Part shown: positions 25,693 through 34,133 of the stretch, piece by piece
Layout of the letters: each line of letters begins with the position of its first letter
Numbering within the stretch: the first letter of the stretch is position 1
NCBI GenBank assembly: GCA_964525945.1
Contig: CAZGKX010000017.1
Coordinates: 1-40,187, forward strand
Reading direction: 5' to 3'
From: CAZGKX01 sp964525945
Lineage (GTDB): Bacteria > Pseudomonadota > Gammaproteobacteria > Legionellales > Legionellaceae
DNA length: 40,187 nt
Position numbers and translations under genes: made by a program
Notes under the pieces: model-generated
Database searches by the model: none
Seen by the model: the letters and a program-made list of their open reading frames with translations, nothing else
What the model was told of the DNA's origin: nothing

Positions 25693-25728
25693 TTGGCTTT
25701 AATTATCATTTAATAAAGGAAATATAAT

Positions 25729-26169
25729 ATGTTTTTTCAACCATCAGACATTCAGAAAATAGTTGATTTTTTAAATTCAAATCGAGCAGAAGCTATTACC
25801 ATGCATGCTCAAGGTCTTAAGAGTAAGGCGGCGATTAAGCTGTATAATTCAGTAATGGATTCCGGAATGATGCTGCATCGAGCGGGCATAAGCTTCAAGC
25901 AGCAAGCGCTTGGCAATATGGATTGTTGTATCAAAGAGGCTCAAAAAGAATCTCAAGAACTAGTTACTACATGGATGGAGGGCTTATCTTTTTCTGAAAA
26001 AGACGAATTCAATCATAATGTATCTGTAAAACTAGCGAACCCAGAACCAGGTTCATTGTATGCAACACTTTACATGCAAGGACAAAGGTTCGGTGCTAGC
26101 CAGGACATTAATGACTATGATGAAAATCTTATGCCAATCAATGGCGTTAATGACTGTACTATAAGTTAA
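25729..26169 (+). CDS. protein of unknown function (146 residues)
   Basis: A soluble acidic protein starting MFFQPSDIQKIVDFLNSNRA, preceded by AAAGGAAAT as ribosome site. The first 90 residues look helical (KAAIKLYNSVMDSGMMLHRA, KQQALGNMDCCIKEAQKESQ). The last third is polar and probably loop-rich. There is no signal peptide, membrane segment or catalytic motif. It is a single-gene unit with its own candidate promoter and a hairpin downstream. I recognise no family. Confidence 0.65.
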   Translation: MFFQPSDIQKIVDFLNSNRAEAITMHAQGLKSKAAIKLYNSVMDSGMMLHRAGISFKQQALGNMDCCIKEAQKESQELVTTWMEGLSFSEKDEFNHNVSVKLANPEPGSLYATLYMQGQRFGASQDINDYDENLMPINGVNDCTIS

Positions 26170-26182
26170 ATTTTGTTTTAAT

Positions 26183-26206
26183 GGGGAGTCGTGCTCACGA
26201 CCCTCC
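26183..26206 (+). terminator. possible terminator after the 25729 gene
   Basis: GGGGAGTCGTG and CACGACCCTCC pair with one A-C mismatch and one G-T pair. The following sequence ATAAATTTATTT is only moderately T-rich, so the call is tentative. Confidence 0.35.
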
Positions 26207-26320
26207 ATAAATTTATTTGAAAAACGATGCGGTTATGAGAAAAATTGCACAGTAAAATTTGAAATTGCGTCGAAAAACACCCACTATCATCGCATAAATA
26301 ATTTCGAGACAGCGGTCACA

Positions 26321-26342
26321 TATCCACAATTTCTGTGGATAA
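26321..26342. promoter_or_regulatory. inverted pair of DnaA-box-like sequences upstream of lolC
   Basis: TATCCACA (26321-26328) and TGTGGATA (26334-26341) form an 8-bp inverted repeat around ATTTC. The right arm extended to 26342 is TGTGGATAA, the exact complement of the consensus DnaA box TTATCCACA. The left arm, ATATCCACA, differs at one base. Confidence 0.5.
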
Positions 26343-26381
26343 CATTGTGTGTTAACTGAGGGTGAAGGTTTAATATCTGCT

Positions 26382-26387
26382 TATAAT
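26382..26387 (+). promoter_or_regulatory. -10 box upstream of lolC
   Basis: A perfect TATAAT lies 68 bases before the lolC start codon. There is no clear -35 box at 16-18 bp, so only the -10 element is claimed. Confidence 0.35.
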
Positions 26388-26455
26388 GTAGATGAGGTAT
26401 ATCTTGTCATCGTTATTTTAACTACAATGTTGCTTTAACCAAATTTAATTCATCT

Positions 26456-27700
26456 ATGTTTAAACCTTTACCGCTGTTTATCGGTCTGCGCTACACGCGT
26501 GCAAAAAAAAAGAATCATTTTGTTTCCTTTATTTCTTTGAGCTCGATGCTGGGTATCGGTATGGGTGTGATGGTGCTTATTACCGTGCTGTCAGTGATGA
26601 ATGGTTTCGATGCTGAGATCCATAAACGATTTTTTGGCATGGCGCCAGAAATTACCATTAGCACACACGACGGAAAACTGAGTGATTGGCAACAGCTTGA
26701 AGATGATTTAAAAAAAAATCCAGACATAAAAGCGGTTGCTCCTTATGTTGGTGGTCAAGGGTTGTTGACGTATGAAGGGCAAGTTTTGCCCATCGTGATC
26801 ACGGGGATTTTGCCGGAGCAAGAACGGTTTGTGAATCACCTGCAGAACAAACTTCTCATTGGTAGCATGGCTGGGTTGAATAATTTTGGCATGATTTTGG
26901 GACGCGGCCTTGCTGAAAATTTAGGTGTGATGGTGGGGGATAAGGTGACTGTCATGATCCCTCAAGCATCGGTCACACCAGCGGGGATGATTCCACGTTT
27001 TAAACGATTTACGGTGGCGGGTATTTTTTCAGCGGGTACCGGGTTTAATTTTGATACAAAACTCGCCTTCATTCATTTATCCGATGCTCAAAAACTTATG
27101 CAAATGGGCGATGACGTTTCGGGCGTGAAAATAAAAATTGACAATGTGTATCAAGCCCCAGCGCTTTCACAACAATTGGCGCAAAAACTGGGCGAAGATT
27201 ACCAGGTGGGTAATTGGACTGAGTCATTCGGCGCTTTTTTTCAGGCAGTCAAAATGGAAAAAACCATGATGTTTCTCATTTTGTTGCTGATCATAGCGGT
27301 TGCAGCATTTAATTTAGTTTCTTCGTTGGTGATGGTTGTGAATGATAAACAAGCTGAAATTGCTATCATGCGTACAATTGGTGCTACACCGGGCATGATT
27401 TTATGGGTGTTTATCGTGCAAGGAATGATGGTCGGAATTATGGGTACGTTGTTTGGTGTATTGGCTGGTTTGCTGCTTGCCAGCAACGCAACCAGTATTG
27501 TTAATGCCTTGCAGTCTTTCTTTGATATCCATATGCTTTCGTCAAATATTTATTTTGTGGATTATTTGCCATCTAAAATCCTCATGAGTGATTTATGGGT
27601 GGTGTGTAGTATGGCGTTATTGATGAGTTTTGTTGCGACGATTTACCCCGCTTGGCGTGCATCAAAAACGGTGATTGCGGAGGCTTTGCATTATGAATAA
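26456..27700 (+). CDS. lolC: lipoprotein-releasing ABC transporter, LolC/LolE-type membrane subunit
   Basis: A 414-residue protein with the conserved start PLPLFIGLRYTRAKKKNHFV, TM1 (LSSMLGIGMGVMVLITVLSV), a large periplasmic MacB-like domain (about residues 50-265), and three C-terminal TM segments of the FtsX domain (about 270-405). It works with LolD to extract outer-membrane lipoproteins from the inner membrane and hand them to LolA. The usual motif MNGFDAEI follows TM1. No Shine-Dalgarno is visible before ATG 26456, but the homologous N-terminus supports it. It overlaps lolD by 8 bases. Only one LolC/E-type gene is present here, so it could be the single-subunit LolF form. Confidence 0.93.
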   Translation: MFKPLPLFIGLRYTRAKKKNHFVSFISLSSMLGIGMGVMVLITVLSVMNGFDAEIHKRFFGMAPEITISTHDGKLSDWQQLEDDLKKNPDIKAVAPYVGGQGLLTYEGQVLPIVITGILPEQERFVNHLQNKLLIGSMAGLNNFGMILGRGLAENLGVMVGDKVTVMIPQASVTPAGMIPRFKRFTVAGIFSAGTGFNFDTKLAFIHLSDAQKLMQMGDDVSGVKIKIDNVYQAPALSQQLAQKLGEDYQVGNWTESFGAFFQAVKMEKTMMFLILLLIIAVAAFNLVSSLVMVVNDKQAEIAIMRTIGATPGMILWVFIVQGMMVGIMGTLFGVLAGLLLASNATSIVNALQSFFDIHMLSSNIYFVDYLPSKILMSDLWVVCSMALLMSFVATIYPAWRASKTVIAEALHYE

Positions 27701-28373
27701 TGAAATTGTGAAGTGTTATGGTTTAAATAAATCATACCATGATGGCAATGTGTCCATCGATGTATTAAAAAATATTGATTTTACAATCTATGCCGGTGCA
27801 CGCATTGCAATTGTAGGACCTTCTGGTTCTGGTAAAAGCACTTTATTGCATTTGTTGGGTGGGCTTGATAAACCAACTGCGGGACACGTAACGGTGGATG
27901 GCATTGATTGGTTGTCTTTACCGGAACGTGAACGGTGTCGATTGCGCAACAAACAGTTGGGTTTTGTTTATCAATTCCACCATTTGTTGCCTGAATTTTC
28001 GGCACTGGAAAATATTGCGATGCCTTTGCTAATTGGCAATGTGCCCGTTGCCGAAGCAATGGATAGAGCGCAGCAGATATTGGCGGAAGTTGGTCTATCA
28101 GAACGTGTTCACCACAAACCCGCTCAATTATCTGGTGGTGAAAGGCAACGTGTAGCTATTGGGCGTGCGTTGGTGCATAAACCGAGCTGTGTTTTTGCAG
28201 ATGAGCCTACAGGCAATTTGGATCAAACCACTGCTGCAAAAATTTTTGATCTCATGATGGAGCTCAATGCGAATTCAAACACCGCATTATTGGTTGTAAC
28301 GCACGATCGTCAATTGGCTGCACGCATGGATGTGGTGATGATACTGCAAGAGGGGAGATTAACGGTGTTGTGA
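27693..28373 (+). CDS. lolD: lipoprotein-releasing ABC transporter ATPase
   Basis: ATG 27693 is chosen: GGAGG at 27679-27683 sits 9 bases upstream, inside the end of lolC. The 226-residue ATPase has Walker A GPSGSGKST, Q-loop FVYQFHHLLPEFSALEN, signature LSGGERQRVAIGRAL, Walker B CVFADEPTGNLD and the H-loop in VVTHD. The HHLLPEFSALEN segment after the Q-loop is typical of LolD and MacB-like ATPases. It energises lipoprotein release by LolC/E. Confidence 0.95.
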   Translation: MNNEIVKCYGLNKSYHDGNVSIDVLKNIDFTIYAGARIAIVGPSGSGKSTLLHLLGGLDKPTAGHVTVDGIDWLSLPERERCRLRNKQLGFVYQFHHLLPEFSALENIAMPLLIGNVPVAEAMDRAQQILAEVGLSERVHHKPAQLSGGERQRVAIGRALVHKPSCVFADEPTGNLDQTTAAKIFDLMMELNANSNTALLVVTHDRQLAARMDVVMILQEGRLTVL

Positions 28374-28462
28374 AGCACCGGTTAGAAGCTGCCCGCACAG
28401 TTGGTATTGTTTCTTTGCAAATTGAAAGATGAAATATCTGGCTATGCGGGAGGCGGTATTAA

Positions 28463-28669
28463 TTATACAACTTCAACTTCTTCGGCTTGAGGACCTTTTT
28501 GGCCTTGACCTGGCTTGAACATAACTGCTCCGCCTTCAGTTAAGGTTTTGAAACCTGTGCCTTGAATTGCGCTGAAATGAACGAAATAATCTTTACCGTT
28601 GCTTTCAATAAAACCAAAGCCTTTGCTTTCGTTGAACCATTTTACTGTACCACGTACTTTTTCTGACAT
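28463..28669 (-). CDS. cold-shock domain protein (CspA family)
   Basis: A 68-residue single cold-shock domain: GTVKWFNESKGFGFI contains RNP1 (KGFGFI), and YFVHFSAI holds RNP2. It ends GPQAEEVEVV. It binds single-stranded RNA/DNA and melts RNA structure. The paralogue identity (cspA, cspC, cspD and so on) cannot be decided from the sequence alone. It is transcribed alone, convergent with lolD. Confidence 0.95.
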   Translation of the reverse strand: MSEKVRGTVKWFNESKGFGFIESNGKDYFVHFSAIQGTGFKTLTEGGAVMFKPGQGQKGPQAEEVEVV

Positions 28670-28772
28670 TTTCTATTTATCCTAATTAGCTGGACAGCCA
28701 TTATAACACTTCAAGTACGTATTGCAAAACAATCAGTGAAAAATCTTTACATACTCTGGGTGCTGGGCATCG

Positions 28773-30320
28773 TCAACTGTATTCAAAAGATTGTTGGTTG
28801 GGTATTGTCTCGTGATATGAGTACGCTCTTTCTCGCCGTCTTTTTTTATGAATGGAGCATGTGACTAAATGGGATGAATTTTCCGATGATGTTTGTATCA
28901 GCAATGTTGATTCTTTTTCATCAATGAGCAGCTTGGCTTGTTTTTGACGCAAGTAGTTTGCTATATCATTATTCTTTGACTGCAAAGCGATAAAAAGTAA
29001 GGAATGAGTTAACCATTGTTCGTGGGTTGGTGAAAATGAAACCAAAGGCCAAAGAGTTCGAATGGGGACAGGAGCTTCAATTCCCACAATGTTATCAATG
29101 ATGAGTTTTGCTAAATTATTTTTTTGATAGACAATGCAATGGATCAGCAATTGTGCTGGTATTGTTAGGGCTAGGGGTTTAAACGATGCTTTTATTTTTG
29201 AAGCTAAATTTTCAAGACTTGGCCATAAACCATGATTGGGATCAAGCAGTTGTTGATGAAGGGTTTCTTGCTTAAAAAGATAGGCCGCAATCGCCGAACG
29301 ATGTTCCTGTTTCAGCACAGTTTTTAATGGATCACAAAATCGTGGTTGGTATAAATCGGGAATACCTAGGTTCATTGCTTGAACGAGCATCGCCTCCTGC
29401 GTTTGCATGAATATGTAGGGATGCAAAGTCGATGATTTATGCATTTTAAAATTTGACAGTTCCAACCGATATTGTTCATAATTCGAGAGCCCATGCTTTT
29501 GAAGCATGTCCTTCCACCCCTGCTGTTGTGCCGCTGGCAATTGACTTAAAACCCTAAAAAACTGTTGCTTGAAGTTGTTTATTTTGTTTTGTAAATAATG
29601 GATAAATTTTGCGGATTCTTCATACATGTCTAAAATACTATCGGCAATTGCTTTTATAAATTCCACCGGGGTTAAATAAACCCGTATAGCAACGTCGAAA
29701 CATTCGTAAAAAAAGAGATGCTTCTGGTGAAATATTCCTGTTGCATGCCACCAAGGGAGTTGAGTGCTAGCAAGTGATTGCATGAGTGTGGAGATATTTT
29801 GTGTTAAGTTCTCGTCAAAAATAAAAAATGGATGCTCAGGTTTAAAGTAGTCAGACCAAAAAGAAGATAATTTTTGAACAAAAAAAGGGTTGTCTGTACG
29901 AGGCGAGGTTGCAATTCCCAATGATTTCTCTTTTAAGCTGCCTGAGAAGAGTACATTTAGAAAAAGCAATCCTCCTAAATTTTGGGCGAAATTTTGTGCA
30001 AAAAATGGCTGTATTTTGGCTGGGGCGCATCCAAGATAGTTTTGTGAATGGTTGTGGGCTTCTAAATCTGTGAGGGTTCTCGATGAAGTGGAGCTGATTT
30101 GATAAACGGGTAAAAAATTAGTGGTTTCCTCCGATGAGGTGGGTAAAAATAATTTGAGAAGGTAACTGGCCAATACATTTGCTTTGTCTTGCAACTCGGA
30201 GCGTTTTATAGGTTTGAAGCAAAACTCTTCTTCGGGTTCTTCACGTGCATCTACATTTAACATGACAAATGTTTTGGCATTCGAACTTAAATGCAAGCTG
30301 AATATTTTTTTAACATCCAC
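28773..30320 (-). CDS. 515-residue protein of unknown function with ankyrin-like C-terminal helices (effector candidate)
   Basis: There is no signal peptide or TM segment. An acidic patch REEPEEEFCF lies near residue 27. The middle is rich in Phe, Leu, Gln and His and looks helical. Near the C-terminus two stretches, IHCIVYQKNNLAKLIIDNIV and LLFIALQSKNNDIANYLRQK, resemble the second helix region of degenerate ankyrin repeats. They are followed by a basic cluster HKKRRRERA and the tail PNQQSFEYS. A KKRRR cluster could be a nuclear-localisation signal if the protein enters a eukaryotic host; this is speculative. No enzymatic motif was recognised. Confidence 0.75.
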   Translation of the reverse strand: MDVKKIFSLHLSSNAKTFVMLNVDAREEPEEEFCFKPIKRSELQDKANVLASYLLKLFLPTSSEETTNFLPVYQISSTSSRTLTDLEAHNHSQNYLGCAPAKIQPFFAQNFAQNLGGLLFLNVLFSGSLKEKSLGIATSPRTDNPFFVQKLSSFWSDYFKPEHPFFIFDENLTQNISTLMQSLASTQLPWWHATGIFHQKHLFFYECFDVAIRVYLTPVEFIKAIADSILDMYEESAKFIHYLQNKINNFKQQFFRVLSQLPAAQQQGWKDMLQKHGLSNYEQYRLELSNFKMHKSSTLHPYIFMQTQEAMLVQAMNLGIPDLYQPRFCDPLKTVLKQEHRSAIAAYLFKQETLHQQLLDPNHGLWPSLENLASKIKASFKPLALTIPAQLLIHCIVYQKNNLAKLIIDNIVGIEAPVPIRTLWPLVSFSPTHEQWLTHSLLFIALQSKNNDIANYLRQKQAKLLIDEKESTLLIQTSSENSSHLVTCSIHKKRRRERAYSYHETIPNQQSFEYS

Positions 30321-30399
30321 TTAATGCAACCTGTCTTTTTATTGGCCAATAATATACTCGATTGTGGGTATGTTCGCAAGTATGTTGACTTAAACGACC

Positions 30400-31329
30400 T
30401 TAGGGCAATGCAAAATGCCAGCTCATTCGTTTCGACAATTCTTCCAGCATGATTTCACCACGAATACTGTTTCCTTTCTTGTTCACGCGAGGGCTTAACA
30501 CCACAATACCTGCTTTTCCTGGAACAACTGCGATGATGTAGCCAGAAACACCACTTTTCGCAGGCATCCCGGTGCGAACCATGTGGGTACCGGTTTCGTC
30601 GTACAATCCACACGTTGCCATGATCGCGAGCGTGATTTTGCACGTTTGTTCGGAAAAAATTTGGGTGTTGGTATGGGGGTCTTTACCTGCATTTGCAAGA
30701 AGAGTCGGTAAATAAAGCATTTGATCGATAGACGCTTCATAAGAGCACAGTGAAAAATACAAATCCAGCGTGTCTTTTATATTGGTTCCTAAATTGCCAC
30801 GGCTTTGCAATAGATAAGCCAAGGCGCGGTTACGATCACCTGTTCTTTTTTCTGATTTGAACACCAAAGGATTTATTCTAAGAGTCTGATTAAATAGTTT
30901 TTTTACCCAGCCCTCCAGCCATGCAAATTGTTGTTCGCTAATGCCGGGAATGTAGGAGCACAAGGCTATTGCACCCGCATTTAACATTGGGTTAGAGGGT
31001 TTTGGTCCGAATCGCTCTAAACGAGTGATTGAAGCAAAATCATCGCCGGATGGTTCTACTTTGACCCAGTCAAAAACCCGATCAGGACCAAGTTCTTCCA
31101 ATAATCCAATCAAGGGGATAATTTTTGAAGTGCTTTGCAAGGTAACAAGCGGTAAAGATTTGTTGCAATAAATCACTGGCTCGTCATCAATTGGGTTCAC
31201 GGCAATGGCTGTAATTTCTTTGTCAACATTTTCCAATTCAGGAATGTAATTCGCTGTGTCGCCATCGTTATTTTTTAAAGAAAATTCAACCACTTCTTTT
31301 AATACATCAACCGTTATTCCTTTAGACAT
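30400..31329 (-). CDS. glsA: glutaminase (GlsA type)
   Basis: A 309-residue enzyme of the serine-dependent beta-lactamase-like glutaminase family, the usual length. It has the nucleophile motif STSK in LQSTSKIIPLI, the substrate region NPMLNAGAIA, ERFGPKPSNP, and the C-terminal signature AKSGVSGYIIAVVPGKAGI followed by LSPRVNKKGNS. It hydrolyses L-glutamine to glutamate and ammonia in the cytoplasm. In several bacteria this enzyme supports acid resistance by ammonia release; nothing here shows that directly. Confidence 0.96.
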   Translation of the reverse strand: MSKGITVDVLKEVVEFSLKNNDGDTANYIPELENVDKEITAIAVNPIDDEPVIYCNKSLPLVTLQSTSKIIPLIGLLEELGPDRVFDWVKVEPSGDDFASITRLERFGPKPSNPMLNAGAIALCSYIPGISEQQFAWLEGWVKKLFNQTLRINPLVFKSEKRTGDRNRALAYLLQSRGNLGTNIKDTLDLYFSLCSYEASIDQMLYLPTLLANAGKDPHTNTQIFSEQTCKITLAIMATCGLYDETGTHMVRTGMPAKSGVSGYIIAVVPGKAGIVVLSPRVNKKGNSIRGEIMLEELSKRMSWHFALP

Positions 31330-31499
31330 TTTTTATCTTAATAATATATTCAACACGTTGTAAAATTAATTCTAGCACAGTATGAGTGATATACTTATAT
31401 GAAATAATTGCATGAATACATGAAAAAATATATTTGATGAACCAATAGCACGGGTAGCGCATTGCAAGATCATTTAACGCTTGCTGTGCTTAATGCACA

Positions 31500-32315
31500 T
31501 TATTGTTGACAAAAAGAACAATAAACCGTTGCTCGCTGGCCAATGCGGAGGGTTTCTAAAGGCGAATGGCAAACAACACACGGTTGACCGGCACGGCCAT
31601 ACACCTTAAGTTTTAGAAAAAAATAACCAGGCTTGCCCTCGGTGTTTACGAAATCTTTTAACGTTGTTCCCCCTTGTTGAATTGCCTCGTTCAAAATGCA
31701 ACCAATGGCAGAGGTTAATGCCTCCATTTGTTTTTGTGACAGGGTATTAGCGGGCGTTAATGGATGTATTTTAGCGAGAAATAGAGCTTCTGTGGCATAA
31801 ATATTGCCGATCCCAACCACAATATGGTGATCCATGATAAACGATTTAATGGGCAATGTTCTGCGCTGGGCATGGGTCAATAAGTAAGTGCTGGTAAAAC
31901 ATGATTCCAGAGGCTCAACGCCTAATTTACTTAGTAGAGGATGAAGCAACGGATTGCCGTCTACCCATAAAAAAGCACCAAATCGGCGGGGATCGGTATA
32001 GCGTAGGGTTTTACCATTTTTGAATACGATGTCAATGTGATCGTGCTTTTGAGGCGAAACTGTTGTTTCCAAAATACGCAGACTTCCCGACATCCCCAAG
32101 TGAATCAGCAAGGTTCCTTGGTGGATCTTTAATAGCAGGTATTTGCCGCGACGTGTGATGGACAATAATTTTTGGTTGGTTAATTGATCATTCAGCGTTG
32201 AGGTGACTGGCCATCGTAATTGGGATTGCCTGACCACAACCCGTTCAATGGTTTGATCGGCCAGATGCGGCATTATGCCTCGTTTGGTGGTTTCTACTTC
32301 AGGTAATTCGGGCAT
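31500..32315 (-). CDS. mutM: formamidopyrimidine-DNA glycosylase
   Basis: A 271-residue enzyme starting MPELPEVETTKRGI, where Pro2 (after Met removal) and Glu3 are the catalytic residues. It has the Lys-bearing segment RRGKYLLLKI and LGMSGSLRI. The H2TH helix region is HIVVGIGNIYATEALF. The C-terminal zinc finger is Cys-x2-Cys...Cys-x2-Cys (CVVCHSP, YCSFCQQ). It removes 8-oxoguanine and formamidopyrimidines and nicks the strand. All key residues are present. Confidence 0.97.
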   Translation of the reverse strand: MPELPEVETTKRGIMPHLADQTIERVVVRQSQLRWPVTSTLNDQLTNQKLLSITRRGKYLLLKIHQGTLLIHLGMSGSLRILETTVSPQKHDHIDIVFKNGKTLRYTDPRRFGAFLWVDGNPLLHPLLSKLGVEPLESCFTSTYLLTHAQRRTLPIKSFIMDHHIVVGIGNIYATEALFLAKIHPLTPANTLSQKQMEALTSAIGCILNEAIQQGGTTLKDFVNTEGKPGYFFLKLKVYGRAGQPCVVCHSPLETLRIGQRATVYCSFCQQ

Positions 32316-32570
32316 GTGCGTTGTCTCACTAAATCATTTTTTGCATGGATACGTGGAGCGGGATGCAAAAATCAATGGAAAAAGAATATTAACTATTATA
32401 TGATCGGATGCAGTATAAGCAGTATTTATTTCACAGCCAATAGCTATACGCTAGGAAGCCAGATTGAACATGTGAATGTGCAAGCTTAGCTCGACTAAGA
32501 CGCTAAATCCATGGCAGAGGCCTCCACCTCATAAAAACGACTGTTCGAAATATGCTGCTTATACGCTTCT

Positions 32571-33392
32571 TTATTCGCTCAGCAATTCGGGTCTATATTC
32601 AAAATGCATGCTGTCATAATGATGCCATTTGCCACCCCAGATGAAACCATATTTTTCAAAAATGGGGATAATTTCCCACGGCACGTCATTTCGATAAATG
32701 AGGGCTGATGCTTCACTGATTATTTCCCCGGCTTTTTCCAAATCATATTGCCAATAATTCGACTCATTCGAATTAATGTCGATGGTCATACCAAAGCTAT
32801 GTAAACTTAGACGCTCGGTGTTGGCAATATAACGCCAGTTAAACGTTCCACCAGGTTCTTTTAAAAATTTTAAATATTCAGGATGAGCAGCCACGAGGGT
32901 TTCTAACTCCTGGGATATCGCAATAAATTTTTTATTAACATGATTAATGGTTGTTACGCGTAATGGGTAAAGAATACCGAAAAATTTAGGCATCCAATAG
33001 ATTGTGGTCAATTTTTCCTCAACGTCTGCTTTCGACGCACCATACATTTTTAGAAAAAAAGGTGTATAACGAACACGACCAGGATCGCCATCAGGTCTGT
33101 AAGTTGCGATGTCATTGGGAATTCCTGGCACATAAAAAACATCTTTGATTTGATCAAGCAAAGTCGGGTTGTCCAGTTTTTCTTGCATGGTTTTATTATC
33201 AAATCCATCGCTAACGGGCATGGAGGTGCCATCCCTCCATATTAATTCTTGCTCGTTAACGGATGTAATTTGTTCAGGATAGGCGTTTTTAAAACGCAAT
33301 AAATCATTGATATTGTTTGCTAAAACGACACCACCCATCAGCAGCATAAAAAATGCAAAAGCAACACGAAACAGTTGGCAGAACGTCATCAT
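32571..33392 (-). CDS. exported M15-family peptidase (D-Ala-D-Ala carboxypeptidase-like)
   Basis: A 273-residue protein with a signal peptide (VAFAFFMLLMGGVVLANN). The zinc-binding residues fit M15: LHSFGMTIDIN gives His-x6-Asp, and the later WHHYDSMHFEYRPE gives the second His. A conserved Arg lies in FNWRYIANT. M15 enzymes act on peptidoglycan stem peptides in the periplasm. The C-terminal end at FEYRPELLSE is usual for this group. Two ATG codons are adjacent at the start (MM). Confidence 0.85.
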   Translation of the reverse strand: MMTFCQLFRVAFAFFMLLMGGVVLANNINDLLRFKNAYPEQITSVNEQELIWRDGTSMPVSDGFDNKTMQEKLDNPTLLDQIKDVFYVPGIPNDIATYRPDGDPGRVRYTPFFLKMYGASKADVEEKLTTIYWMPKFFGILYPLRVTTINHVNKKFIAISQELETLVAAHPEYLKFLKEPGGTFNWRYIANTERLSLHSFGMTIDINSNESNYWQYDLEKAGEIISEASALIYRNDVPWEIIPIFEKYGFIWGGKWHHYDSMHFEYRPELLSE

Positions 33393-33501
33393 GTCATTAA
33401 TTCCATGCAGTACAAATTTATGTTTAAAAGATCACATATTATACTCTTTTTTTTTAACTTGGCACCATTTAAATTCAAAAATTATACACATAGATTTTTC
33501 T

Positions 33502-33531
33502 TTGCTAGATTTGTTTTTTGTATGATACAAT
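33502..33531 (+). promoter_or_regulatory. promoter with extended -10 for the 33703 gene
   Basis: TTGCTA (33502-33507), an 18-bp spacer, then TG-A-TACAAT with the -10 at 33526-33531. The leader to the start codon is about 165 nt. Confidence 0.4.
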
Positions 33532-33702
33532 GAAATTGAGTCATCATTGAACTCAACTGAAAATGAGGTGATTATTAAATAAACGATATCTTGTTAAAAA
33601 ATAGTAAATCTATCTTTAGGTTAGGCAGAACTACGAATGTGATATTAAAATAAAAGAAACGTAGTACTTGATCAAACTGTTAATATAACAAGGGGTATCA
33701 AA

Positions 33703-34074
33703 ATGAACGACACAACCATGTTGCTACCGCACATAAAATTGCGTTTCAACATCGATCATCCAAGTTTTGAAGAGTGCTATATTCATGGGTATGAATCTGC
33801 GGCAGCTGAAATGGACGAAGAGCTGAATCCATTTCGATTGGGCACCAAGGAGCATGAGCATTGGTCGGAGGGTTGGTGGGCTGGCGTATACGGTGAAGAG
33901 CCTGCTTTTGTGTTGTCAGCCGAACCCAGCGAAGTGCCTGTGGATCCGTTCGCTGCGAATGATCAAATTTACCATGAACCCAAAGACACTTTTCTGATAC
34001 GCTTGTTAGAAATTTCAGGCATGATTGCTGTCTCTGCCATTGTTGGGTATCAATTGATCGAGCTAGTGGCTTAA
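33703..34074 (+). CDS. small protein with RMF-like motif and C-terminal membrane anchor
   Basis: A 123-residue protein preceded by AAGGGG. Residues about 26-64 read YIHGYESAAAEMDEELNPFR, then a GTKEHEHW linker and SEGWWAGVYG. The spacing of HGYxA, NPF/Y and W-x-GW resembles ribosome modulation factor (RMF), which dimerises ribosomes in stationary phase. RMF itself is only about 55 residues, soluble and basic, whereas this domain is acidic. The C-terminus (LIRLLEISGMIAVSAIVGYQ, then LIELVA) is a single transmembrane helix, giving a tail-anchored layout. The RMF link is a pattern-based inference; ribosome binding is unproven. Confidence 0.7.
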   Translation: MNDTTMLLPHIKLRFNIDHPSFEECYIHGYESAAAEMDEELNPFRLGTKEHEHWSEGWWAGVYGEEPAFVLSAEPSEVPVDPFAANDQIYHEPKDTFLIRLLEISGMIAVSAIVGYQLIELVA

Positions 34075-34133
34075 ACGCTGGCTTTTGCATGGGTGGGCAT
34101 TCGCTGCGGCTTCTCGCTCACCCTAGGTTCAAG

